Of a DNA stretch of 7,148 bases, positions 1 to 6,097 are shown one piece after another; within the stretch, counting starts at the first letter, position 1, and every line of letters begins with the position of its first letter. A program made the position numbers and the translations under genes. Below the pieces are notes generated by a model. The model made no database searches and had not been told where the DNA came from. It was given only the letters and a program-made list of their open reading frames with translations. The stretch comes from JBAXLO01 sp037134755. Its GTDB lineage: Bacteria > Bacteroidota > Bacteroidia > Bacteroidales > JACABE01. Location: contig JBAXLO010000225.1 of the NCBI GenBank assembly GCA_037134755.1, positions 1 to 7,148 on the forward strand, read 5' to 3'.

Positions 1-1569
1 CGTGAAATGTTTGATCTATATCTTGAACCTTTCAGAGTAGCTTTTCAGGAAGCACATGCTAAAGGTACGATGGCTTCGTATAATGATTATGATGGGATTC
101 CAATTATTTCAAGCAAATATTTTCTAACAGAGATCTTAAGAAAACAGTTTGGTTTCGATGGATATGTTGTAAGTGATAGTCATGCTTTAGAGGATTTATA
201 TACAAAGCATTTTGTAGCTGCTGATTTAAATGATGCTGCACGAATGGCACTGGAAGCCGGTTTAAATGTGAGAACAAATTTCAGTACACCTTTGTATTAT
301 ATAAATGCAATAAGATTTGGTGTCAAAAATGGAACTATACCTATTTCTTTAGTTGACGAACGTGTAAAAGAAGTTTTAAGAGTTAAATTCTGGATGGGTT
401 TATTTGATCATCCTTATGTTGAGAATCCTAAAGCTGCTGATAAAACAGTTCATTCAAAAGAAGCTCAGGAATTATCATTGAGGGCAGCAAGAGAGAGTAT
501 TGTTCTTTTAAAGAATGAAAATAATTTGCTACCTATTAATAATAAGGAGAAAATAAAGACTGTTGCAATTATAGGTCCTAATGCAAAAGAATATAAGAGT
601 CTTACTTCAAGATATGCACCTGTTTATCCCGATATTATAAAAGTTTATGATGGGATAGCAGCAGAACTTCCCAATACTAAGATTTTATATGCTAAAGGTT
701 GCGAACATGTTGATAAAAACTTTCCTCTTAGTGATATTGAAGATTTTGATCTTACAAAAGAGGAAACAGATTTAATAAATGAGGCAGTAGATGTAGCCTC
801 GAAGTCTGACATGGTTTTTTTAGTTGTTGGTGATGGCGAAAAGACTATTGGTGAAGGTAAATCAAGATTAAACCTTAAATTACCCGGCAGGCAGGATGAT
901 TTAGTCAAAAAAATAGCTGAATTAAATAAGCCTACTGTTATGATCCTTGTAAATGGTCGTCCTGCTACTATTAATTATGCAAATAGGCATATACCGGCTA
1001 TTATTGAGTCGTGGTATTTAGGAGAAACAACAGGTAAGGCAATTGCTGATGTTATTTTTGGAAATTATAATCCGGGTGGGAAACTTTCGGTGCCTTTTAT
1101 AAAACATGTTGGTCAGATACCACTTTCTTTTCCAATGAAATCATCAGCTGATGGAAATGGTGATGCAAATGTAAGTGGTTTTATTTATCCTTTTGGTTTT
1201 GGTTTGAGTTATACAACTTTTCAATATAATAATCTAAAAATAAATACAGATAATTATAAAAGTAAAGGGAAGGTAGAAATTAGCTTTACAATTAAAAATA
1301 CGGGTAAGATAAAAGGTGATGAAGTGGTACAACTGTATATTCATGATGAGGTTTGTTCCGTTACTACTTATGAAAAGCATTTGCGAGGGTTTGACAGGAT
1401 AACTTTATCGCCAAATGAACAAAAGATAGTAAGATTTGATTTAACTGCAAATGATTTTTCTATATTGAATAAAGATATGCAAAGAGTAGTAGAACCGGGC
1501 TGGTTTACAATAATGATTGGTGCTTCTTCTGAAAATATTTGTCTGAATTCTAAATTTGAATTAAAATAA
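1..1569 (+). CDS. Glycoside hydrolase family 3 enzyme (beta-glucosidase/xylosidase-like), 5' end missing
   Basis: Hydrolyses beta-linked glycosides, probably outside the cytoplasm. The reading frame is open from base 1, so the N-terminus lies beyond the window; residues below count from the Met at base 7. Residues 1-135 are the end of the GH3 N-terminal barrel, with GFDGYVVSD and the expected nucleophile Asp57. Residues 160-375 are the C-terminal alpha/beta domain: RESIVLLKN, AIIGPNA (187-193), then GEGKSR..LPG.QDDL, where Glu283 is the best acid/base candidate. Residues 395-515 form the Fn3-like domain (PFGFGLSYTTF, VVQLYIHDE, EPGWFTIMIG). Three-domain members usually have about 750 residues, so roughly 230 are absent here; any signal peptide would be in that part. 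Family assignment is firm. Substrate (glucoside, xyloside or other) cannot be decided. apbE follows after 28 bases with no visible terminator, but a functional link to it is not evident. Confidence 0.95.
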   Translation, partial: REMFDLYLEPFRVAFQEAHAKGTMASYNDYDGIPIISSKYFLTEILRKQFGFDGYVVSDSHALEDLYTKHFVAADLNDAARMALEAGLNVRTNFSTPLYYINAIRFGVKNGTIPISLVDERVKEVLRVKFWMGLFDHPYVENPKAADKTVHSKEAQELSLRAARESIVLLKNENNLLPINNKEKIKTVAIIGPNAKEYKSLTSRYAPVYPDIIKVYDGIAAELPNTKILYAKGCEHVDKNFPLSDIEDFDLTKEETDLINEAVDVASKSDMVFLVVGDGEKTIGEGKSRLNLKLPGRQDDLVKKIAELNKPTVMILVNGRPATINYANRHIPAIIESWYLGETTGKAIADVIFGNYNPGGKLSVPFIKHVGQIPLSFPMKSSADGNGDANVSGFIYPFGFGLSYTTFQYNNLKINTDNYKSKGKVEISFTIKNTGKIKGDEVVQLYIHDEVCSVTTYEKHLRGFDRITLSPNEQKIVRFDLTANDFSILNKDMQRVVEPGWFTIMIGASSENICLNSKFELK

Positions 1570-1573
1570 TGTT

Positions 1574-1581
1574 TACTTTTG
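1574..1581 (+). promoter_or_regulatory. -7 promoter element for apbE
   Basis: TACTTTTG matches the Bacteroidota -7 consensus TAnnTTTG exactly and lies in the 28-base gap before apbE. No good -33 TTG is found at 17-23 bases; the nearest TTTG (1555-1558) is 15 bases away. The implied leader would be only about ten bases. apbE may therefore have its own promoter, read-through from the GH3 gene, or both. Confidence 0.45.
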
Positions 1582-1597
1582 TAGAAAAATTAATACA

Positions 1598-2602
1598 ATG
1601 AAACAATTCTTATTAACAATTACTTTTATCCTATTTATTATAATTAAAATTAATGCGCAAATAGAACCAATTAAAATAAATGGATATGCCCAAGGCACAA
1701 CCTATTCTATTACTTATTATGATAAAGAGAATAGGAATTTAAAACATGAAATTGATAAACTTTTAAAAGAATTTGACCATTCTGTATCGTTGTGGGATTC
1801 TACTTCTATAATTTGTCAAGTTAACCGAAATGTTTCTGAAGTAAAACTTGATAAATATTTTATTGATTGTTTTAATAAATCTCAGGAAACTTCTATAGGA
1901 AGCAATGGAGCATTTGATGCTACAGTTCAACCATTAGTGTCAATATGGGGATTTAGTATTAAGGAAAAAGGTAAAGTTACCAAGCAAATGATTGATAGTA
2001 TTCTTCAATTTGTAGGCTATAAAAAGGTTGAGTTAAAGAATGGTAAAATTATTAAAAAAGACCCACGATTAAAACTCGATTTTGACGGTATAGCTCAAGG
2101 ATACTCTGTAGATGTTGTTTCTAAGTTCTTATCTTCAAAAGGAATTACTAGCTCTTTGGTTGAGATTGGTGGTGAGGTTTATGGCTTAAATAAAAAACCT
2201 AACGGAAAAAATTGGGTTGTAGGAATTGAAAAACCTATTGACAATCCTGATTCAGCAAATCCTTTAAAGGCAATAGTTAAGATTGAGAATAAAGGGATGA
2301 CTACTGCAGGTAATTATCGTAAGTTTTATGAAGAAAATGGTATGAAATATTCTCATACTATTGATCCTAAAACTGGATACCCTTGCCAAAATACTTTATT
2401 AAGTGTTACTGTATTGGCAGATGATGCTTTTACAGCTGATGCTTGGGATACTGCTTTAATGGTAATGGGTTTGGATAATTCTATTAAATACCTCTTAAAT
2501 CATCCCGAATTACAAGCATATCTTATCTATTCAGATGAAAAAGGGAATTATAAAATTTACGAAACTTCAAAAATTAAAGAACTAACTACAGAAGTTGAAT
2601 AA
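1598..2602 (+). CDS. apbE: ApbE, exported FAD:protein FMN transferase
   Basis: Transfers FMN from FAD to a Thr/Ser of exported target proteins, releasing AMP, with Mg2+. Residues 1-20 are a signal peptide (MKQF, hydrophobic core, cleavage near INA|Q); there is no Cys for lipidation, so this looks like a soluble periplasmic form. ApbE hallmarks appear in order: GTTYSITY (33-40), SLWD (64-67), GAFDATVQPLVSIWGF (104-119), LDFDGIAQGYSVD (160-172), VEIGGEV (188-194), TTAGNYRKFY (235-244), YSHTIDPKTGYP (251-262), and the Mg-binding D-A-x-x-T at Asp281-Thr285 in TADAWDTALMVMG. The common AKGYAVD appears as AQGYSVD. At 334 residues it is full length. The start is supported by the signal peptide and a -7 element just upstream. 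Three DUF2271-like genes with candidate flavinylation motifs follow and are its probable targets (inference). A terminator at 2670-2704 ends the unit. Confidence 0.96.
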   Translation: MKQFLLTITFILFIIIKINAQIEPIKINGYAQGTTYSITYYDKENRNLKHEIDKLLKEFDHSVSLWDSTSIICQVNRNVSEVKLDKYFIDCFNKSQETSIGSNGAFDATVQPLVSIWGFSIKEKGKVTKQMIDSILQFVGYKKVELKNGKIIKKDPRLKLDFDGIAQGYSVDVVSKFLSSKGITSSLVEIGGEVYGLNKKPNGKNWVVGIEKPIDNPDSANPLKAIVKIENKGMTTAGNYRKFYEENGMKYSHTIDPKTGYPCQNTLLSVTVLADDAFTADAWDTALMVMGLDNSIKYLLNHPELQAYLIYSDEKGNYKIYETSKIKELTTEVE

Positions 2603-2669
2603 AATTTAATAACCTTCTCATATTGTTAGGATTGTAACAGTTTTTATTTAAACTAATAAGTTGATAACA

Positions 2670-2704
2670 AAATAAATGATTAAACTCATTTATTTCTTTT
2701 TTTT
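2670..2704 (+). terminator. Rho-independent terminator after apbE
   Basis: A perfect 10-bp inverted repeat (AAATAAATGA at 2670-2679, TCATTTATTT at 2686-2695) with a 6-base loop is followed by C and eight T. The stem is very AT-rich, so strength is uncertain. Its position, 67 bases after the apbE stop and before the next promoter, fits termination. Confidence 0.65.
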
Positions 2705-2727
2705 AGAAAAATTATAGCTTCTTAAAT

Positions 2728-2765
2728 CTTCATAAGTGCTTATGGATGTTAAAGTTTGTTAATTT
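2728..2765 (+). promoter_or_regulatory. Conserved upstream block with palindrome (unit 1)
   Basis: This 38-bp block recurs at 4334-4371 with six mismatches and no gaps. It contains a perfect inverted repeat CATAAG-TG-CTTATG (2731-2744) and ends just before the -33 TTG at 2768. It could be an operator or an upstream promoter element. In the second copy the palindrome is replaced by CTAATTAG at the same place, so the exact binding sequence, if any, is not conserved. Confidence 0.4.
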
Positions 2766-2767
2766 AG

Positions 2768-2797
2768 TTGATATAATAACATTTTTTTTTAATTTTG
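2768..2797 (+). promoter_or_regulatory. Bacteroidota promoter for first DUF2271 gene
   Basis: TTG at 2768-2770, a 19-base gap, then TAATTTTG at 2790-2797 fits the Bacteroidota TTG-N17-23-TAnnTTTG pattern exactly. The implied start of transcription near 2803 leaves a leader of about 40 bases with no Shine-Dalgarno motif before the ATG at 2847. Confidence 0.65.
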
Positions 2798-2846
2798 TAC
2801 TTCATAAGTTAAAAACTATTAAAAAGTCTTATTAATTAATTAAAAA

Positions 2847-4154
2847 ATGAAAAGAAAATTTCTCTCTCTGTTTTTATTTGCAATGTTGGTAGTAGGGATA
2901 TCAACAAAAGTTAAATCACAAACTGCAGGAACTTTAACATTTACTTACACACAAGCCGCCCCAACAACACAGGCTACAATGAATGTTCTAGCTGTTTGGA
3001 TACAAGATAGCGCAACAGCTTCTTTTATTAAAACCAAAATGCGCTATTGGGGTAATGGTACTAGTGATCATTTACCAACATGGAAAGCTAAATCTGCTTC
3101 GAACGTAGTAGATGCATCGACCGGTGCAACTCTAAAAGCAAGTACAACACCTACTGCTTTTGGTACAAAATCAACAACATGGAATGGTACTAATGTTAGT
3201 AGTGTAGTTGTGGCTGATGGAACTTATAATATTTTTGTTGAAAGTTCGATTTCCAGTCCACAACCATCTTCAAATCAACATTCATTTATTACTAACTTCT
3301 ACTTCCACAAAGGCCCAAATGCAGAACATTTAACTCCAACAGGACCAACCTATTTTACTAATGTTATTTTAGATTGGGCACCTGCTGTAGCTACAAGTCC
3401 AGTTGTAACTACCGGAACTACTACAAGCATAACCCAGACCACAGCTACATGCAGCGGTAATGTAACTTCTGATGGAGGATCAGCAATTATAACAAGAGGC
3501 GTTTGCTATGATACTTTAGCTAATCCTGATACTAATAAAATGAAAATGATAGCAACTGGAACTACCGGAGCTTATTCATGTAATATGACAGGTTTAGCTG
3601 CTAATACAACTTATCATGTAAGAGCTTATGCTGTAAATAGTATTGGTATTGCTTATGGAGTTGACTCTACTTTTAAAACTCAATGTGTAAAACCAACTAC
3701 ACCTGTTGCTTCTCAAAGTGGTAATACACTTTCATCTAATACCGCTACAGGTAATCAATGGTATAATACAACTTCTGGAGCAATAAGTGGTGCAACTAAC
3801 CAAACATACAATCCAACTGCAAATGCTTCATATTATGTAACTGTTACAGCTAATTCATGTATGTCTGATCCTTCAAATACTATTGTTTATAGTACTGTAG
3901 GTGTTCAAACTTATGATAATAATAAAACTATAAATGTTTATCCTAATCCAGTGTCAAACGAATTAGTTATAGAGATTACTGGTAATAAAGACAAACAAGC
4001 TTACGAAATATATAATTCAATAGGACAAGTTGTTTATAAAGGATCTCTTTTAGAAAAAACTATTGTTCAAACAACTGATTTTTCATCAGGAGTGTATATG
4101 ATTAAATTAGAAAATGGTAAAACATTTGAGTTTAAGAAAATATTAAAAAAATAA
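2847..4154 (+). CDS. T9SS-secreted DUF2271-like protein with Fn3- and Ig-like domains (paralogue 1)
   Basis: Secreted, probably surface-anchored protein; molecular function unproven. Residues 1-24 are a signal peptide (cleavage near VKS|Q). Residues 27-178 resemble DUF2271: VLAVWIQD, MRYWG, DHLPTWKAKS, VVDASTGATL, TTWNGT, VADGTYNIFVES. Residues 183-278 are an Fn3-like module (TCSGNVTSDGGSA, RGVCYD, TGLAANTTYHVRAYAVNS). Residues 283-349 are an Ig-like module (GNQWYNTTSGAISGATNQTY, YYVTVTA). Residues 361-435 are a T9SS type A sorting domain (NVYPNPVSNELVIEI, IYNSIGQVVY, SGVYMIKL, FKKILKK). Asp89 to Thr95 (DASTGAT) fits the ApbE acceptor motif, so Thr95 is a candidate site for covalent FMN (inference, helped by apbE immediately upstream). 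Cys202, 220, 245, 280 and 338 could form disulfides. It is 79% identical to the next gene. It has its own promoter and terminator. Confidence 0.9.
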   Translation: MKRKFLSLFLFAMLVVGISTKVKSQTAGTLTFTYTQAAPTTQATMNVLAVWIQDSATASFIKTKMRYWGNGTSDHLPTWKAKSASNVVDASTGATLKASTTPTAFGTKSTTWNGTNVSSVVVADGTYNIFVESSISSPQPSSNQHSFITNFYFHKGPNAEHLTPTGPTYFTNVILDWAPAVATSPVVTTGTTTSITQTTATCSGNVTSDGGSAIITRGVCYDTLANPDTNKMKMIATGTTGAYSCNMTGLAANTTYHVRAYAVNSIGIAYGVDSTFKTQCVKPTTPVASQSGNTLSSNTATGNQWYNTTSGAISGATNQTYNPTANASYYVTVTANSCMSDPSNTIVYSTVGVQTYDNNKTINVYPNPVSNELVIEITGNKDKQAYEIYNSIGQVVYKGSLLEKTIVQTTDFSSGVYMIKLENGKTFEFKKILKK

Positions 4155-4163
4155 GAAATATAT

Positions 4164-4300
4164 GATATGAAAGTATTCATGTCTTTTGAATACTTTCTGT
4201 ATCTTTTCAAAATATTAATAAAATAATAACTGTTAGTATTTTTTTGTAAAGAAGATATTTTATGATTTTAATTTTAGCATCCTATTGTGAAACAGGATGC
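4164..4300 (+). other. Conserved structured 3' region (copy 1)
   Basis: About 136 bases after the stop codon are conserved with 5777-5911. They can form a perfect 11-bp hairpin (4169-4179 with 4187-4197, 7-base loop), a weak second hairpin (4225-4228 with 4237-4240), and the terminator stem. Differences from copy 2 include paired changes that keep the stems. It could be a structured 3' untranslated region that protects the mRNA, or a 3'-derived small RNA. No known RNA family is recognised. Confidence 0.55.
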
Positions 4301-4309
4301 TTTTTTTTT
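4276..4309 (+). terminator. Rho-independent terminator after paralogue 1
   Basis: AGCATCCT (4276-4283) pairs with AGGATGCT (4294-4301). Inside, after an A-C mismatch, TT pairs with AA around a GTGA loop, a GNRA-type tetraloop. Nine T follow (4301-4309). A variant of the same stem-loop ends the next gene. Confidence 0.85.
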
Positions 4310-4333
4310 ATTTAATAATTTTTTTTTTTGAAC

Positions 4334-4371
4334 CTTCATAACTAATTAGGGAGGTTAAATTTTGTTAATTT
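4334..4371 (+). promoter_or_regulatory. Conserved upstream block (unit 2)
   Basis: Counterpart of 2728-2765 upstream of the second paralogue, with CTAATTAG (4342-4349) where copy 1 has its palindrome. No exact TAnnTTTG follows at the place used in unit 1; TATTTCTA (4392-4399), 19 bases after the TTG at 4370-4372, is a poor match. TAAATTTTG (4356-4364) resembles the element with one extra base. Promoter activity here is plausible, but its exact position is unclear. Confidence 0.35.
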
Positions 4372-4459
4372 GTTTAATATGATAAACTATTTATTTCTAT
4401 TGCTGTTTAACTTAAGTAAAAAACAATTAAACAATCATATTTAAAATTAAATTACAAAA

Positions 4460-5767
4460 ATGAAAAGAACATTCATCACCTTATTTTTATGTGCAATGTT
4501 GATAATTGGATTGTCAACAAAAGTTAAATCACAAACAGCAGGAACCTTAACATTTACCTTCACACAATCTGCTCCAACAACACAGGCTACACAAAATGTA
4601 ATGGCCGTTTGGATTGAAGATAGTGCAACAAGTGCATTTGTTAAAACTAAAATGCGTTATTGGAGTGGTGGTACTAATGATCATTTACCAAGTTGGGTTG
4701 CTAATTCAGGACAGAGTGTAGTAGATGCATCGACCGGTGCAACTCTTAAATCTAGTACAACACCAACAGCTTTTGGTTCCAAAACCATTACATGGAATGG
4801 AACAAATGCTGCTGGAACACTTGTGGCTGATGGTGTATATAAAATTTTAATTGAAAGCTCATATTGCAACCCTCAACCTGCAGGGGGAACACATTGGCTT
4901 ATTACAAATTTTAATTTTAAAAAGAGTTCAACTGCTCAACATTTAACTCCTACAGGTCCTACTAATTTTAGTGCTATAACTATTGACTGGGTACCTGCAG
5001 CAGCTACTGCTCCTGTTGTAGCTACAGGAACTACTACAACTATAACCCAGACTACAGCTACTTGCAGTGGAAATGTAACCTCTGATGGTGGCTCTGCAAT
5101 TACTGTAAGAGGTGTTTGTTATGATGTTAGTGCAAGTCCTGATACTACTAAAACTCATGTGACTGCAACCGGAACTACCGGTGCTTATACATGCAATCTT
5201 ACGGGATTAGTTGCTAATACAACATATCATGTAAGAGCTTATGCTATAAATAGTGTTGGAATAACTTACGGTGTTGATTCTACTTTTAAAACTCAATGTG
5301 TAAAACCTACTACTCCTGTTATTACTCAAACCGGCAATACACTTAATTCTAATACAGCTACAGGTAATCAATGGTATAATACTACTTCAGGAGCAATTAC
5401 AGGTGCAACTAATCAAACCTATAATCCAACTGCAAACGCTAGTTATTATGTAACTGTTACAGCTAATGCATGTATGTCTGATCCTTCAAATACTATTGCG
5501 TATAGCACTGTAGGTGTTCAAGCTTATGACAATAATAGAACTATAAATGTTTATCCTAATCCGGTATCTAACGAATTAGTTATTGAGATTACAGGTAATA
5601 AAGACAAACAAGCTTACGAAATATATAATTCAATAGGACAAGTTGTTTACAAAGGATCTCTTGTGGAAAAAACTACTGTTCAAACTACTGATTTCCCTTC
5701 TGGAGTATATATGATTAAATTAGAGAATGGTAAAACATTTGAATTTAAGAAAATATTAAAAAAATAA
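4460..5767 (+). CDS. T9SS-secreted DUF2271-like protein with Fn3- and Ig-like domains (paralogue 2)
   Basis: Tandem duplicate of the preceding gene, same length and domain order: signal peptide 1-24 (VKS|Q), DUF2271-like 27-178 (VMAVWIEDS, MRYWSGG, DHLPSW, TWNGT, LVADGVYKILIES), Fn3-like 183-278, Ig-like 283-349, T9SS sorting domain 361-435 (NVYPNPVSNELVIEI, GQVVYKGS, KKILKK). By hand count, identity to paralogue 1 is about 67% over residues 1-180, 81% over 191-280 and 92% over 281-435. DASTGAT (89-95) is unchanged, making Thr95 a candidate FMN acceptor for ApbE (inference). The most divergent surface is residues 135-180 at the end of the DUF2271-like domain, where Cys136 and Trp146 are new. 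This suggests different ligands or partners with the same export and display machinery. Start chosen because the signal peptide aligns with paralogue 1. Ends with its own terminator at 5888-5918. Confidence 0.9.
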   Translation: MKRTFITLFLCAMLIIGLSTKVKSQTAGTLTFTFTQSAPTTQATQNVMAVWIEDSATSAFVKTKMRYWSGGTNDHLPSWVANSGQSVVDASTGATLKSSTTPTAFGSKTITWNGTNAAGTLVADGVYKILIESSYCNPQPAGGTHWLITNFNFKKSSTAQHLTPTGPTNFSAITIDWVPAAATAPVVATGTTTTITQTTATCSGNVTSDGGSAITVRGVCYDVSASPDTTKTHVTATGTTGAYTCNLTGLVANTTYHVRAYAINSVGITYGVDSTFKTQCVKPTTPVITQTGNTLNSNTATGNQWYNTTSGAITGATNQTYNPTANASYYVTVTANACMSDPSNTIAYSTVGVQAYDNNRTINVYPNPVSNELVIEITGNKDKQAYEIYNSIGQVVYKGSLVEKTTVQTTDFPSGVYMIKLENGKTFEFKKILKK

Positions 5768-5776
5768 AATGAAAAA

Positions 5777-5911
5777 GATATGAAAGTATTCTTAATTTGA
5801 ATATTTTTTGTATCTTTGCAAAATCTTAATAAAACGATACTTAATTGTATCTTTTAACAAGATGATTTTTCATGATTTTAAGTTTTGGCACTCTGTTGTG
5901 AAACAGGGTGC
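5777..5911 (+). other. Conserved structured 3' region (copy 2)
   Basis: Counterpart of 4164-4300. Hairpin 1 (5782-5791 with 5799-5808) is kept with two G-T wobble pairs in place of G-C. Hairpin 2 is a clean GATAC/GTATC stem (5836-5840 with 5847-5851) with loop TTAATT. The third is the terminator. TATCTTTG at 5811-5818 matches the -7 consensus exactly, which could start a small RNA of about 90 bases ending at the terminator, but no -33 TTG stands at 17-23 bases and copy 1 has TATCTTTT instead, so separate transcription is doubtful. Confidence 0.5.
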
Positions 5912-5918
5912 TTTTTTT
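5888..5918 (+). terminator. Rho-independent terminator after paralogue 2
   Basis: GCACTCTGTT (5888-5897) pairs with AACAGGGTGC (5902-5911), including one T-G wobble, around a GTGA tetraloop, followed by seven T. Compared with the stem at 4277-4300, one T-A pair has become C-G and an A-C mismatch has become G-C. Confidence 0.88.
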
Positions 5919-6015
5919 ATTATGATAATGAAAGTCTTGAAAATATAATTAACAAAATATTAACTTATAATCTTTCCTATTACTCCTTTTCTTTTATTTT
6001 GTTAACCAAGTGTTA

Positions 6016-6031
6016 AAGTATTACAATACTT
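6016..6031. promoter_or_regulatory. Palindrome overlapping the -33 element, possible operator
   Basis: AAGTATT-AC-AATACTT is a perfect inverted repeat with 7-bp arms that overlaps the TTG at 6030-6032. Its position would suit a repressor or a dyad-binding regulator. The same half-site is in the arms of the hairpin at 4169-4197. No regulator is encoded in the window. Confidence 0.35.
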
Positions 6032-6061
6032 GATTTAGATATTGTTTTTTCTCTATATTTG
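6030..6061 (+). promoter_or_regulatory. Bacteroidota promoter for third DUF2271 gene
   Basis: TTG at 6030-6032, a 21-base gap, then TATATTTG at 6054-6061 matches TTG-N17-23-TAnnTTTG exactly. The implied leader is about 30 bases. The sequence upstream from 5919 to 6015 shows nothing else recognisable. Confidence 0.65.
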
Positions 6062-6097
6062 CACAAAAATTAATTACAAATTTAACAATTAAAACGT

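Larger units (their letters stand above)
2728..5911 (+). repeat. Direct tandem duplication, two units of about 1.57 kb
   Basis: Unit 1 is 2728-4300 and unit 2 is 4334-5911. Each contains, in order, a 38-bp upstream block (32 of 38 identical, no gaps), a 435-codon gene, and a 3' region of about 136 bases ending in a terminator stem. The proteins align without gaps at 344 of 435 residues. The spacing of matching landmarks is about 1606-1611 bases throughout, as expected of one duplication that included promoter-proximal and 3' sequence. Between the 38-bp block and the start codon the two units have diverged. Confidence 0.85.

Noticed and set aside
645..908. Open frame of 87 codons on the minus strand
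   Set aside because: It lies wholly inside the well-supported GH3 gene, and its protein has Ser-rich composition typical of an antisense shadow, with no recognisable domain.
1598..1660. ApbE as a lipoprotein
   Set aside because: Many ApbE proteins have a lipobox, but here the signal peptide ends INA|Q and no Cys occurs near the cleavage site.
2832..2843. TTAATTAATTAA palindrome just before the first DUF2271 start codon
   Set aside because: Simple low-complexity AT sequence in an AT-rich leader, not repeated before the other two genes.
4681..5158. Two open frames on the minus strand (62 and 71 codons)
   Set aside because: Both are antisense to the second DUF2271 gene. The second is almost all Ser, Tyr, Cys and Thr, as expected from reading the Thr/Ala/Val-rich repeats backwards.
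2728..5911. Insertion sequence or CRISPR array as the cause of the long repeat
   Set aside because: No transposase, terminal inverted repeats, target-site duplications or regular short repeats with spacers were seen. The repeat consists of two whole genes with flanks.
5811..5918. Independent small RNA gene starting from TATCTTTG
   Set aside because: The -7 match is exact but no -33 element is at the right distance, and the equivalent position in the other copy (4200-4207) is TATCTTTT. Kept only as a possibility within the 3' region entry.
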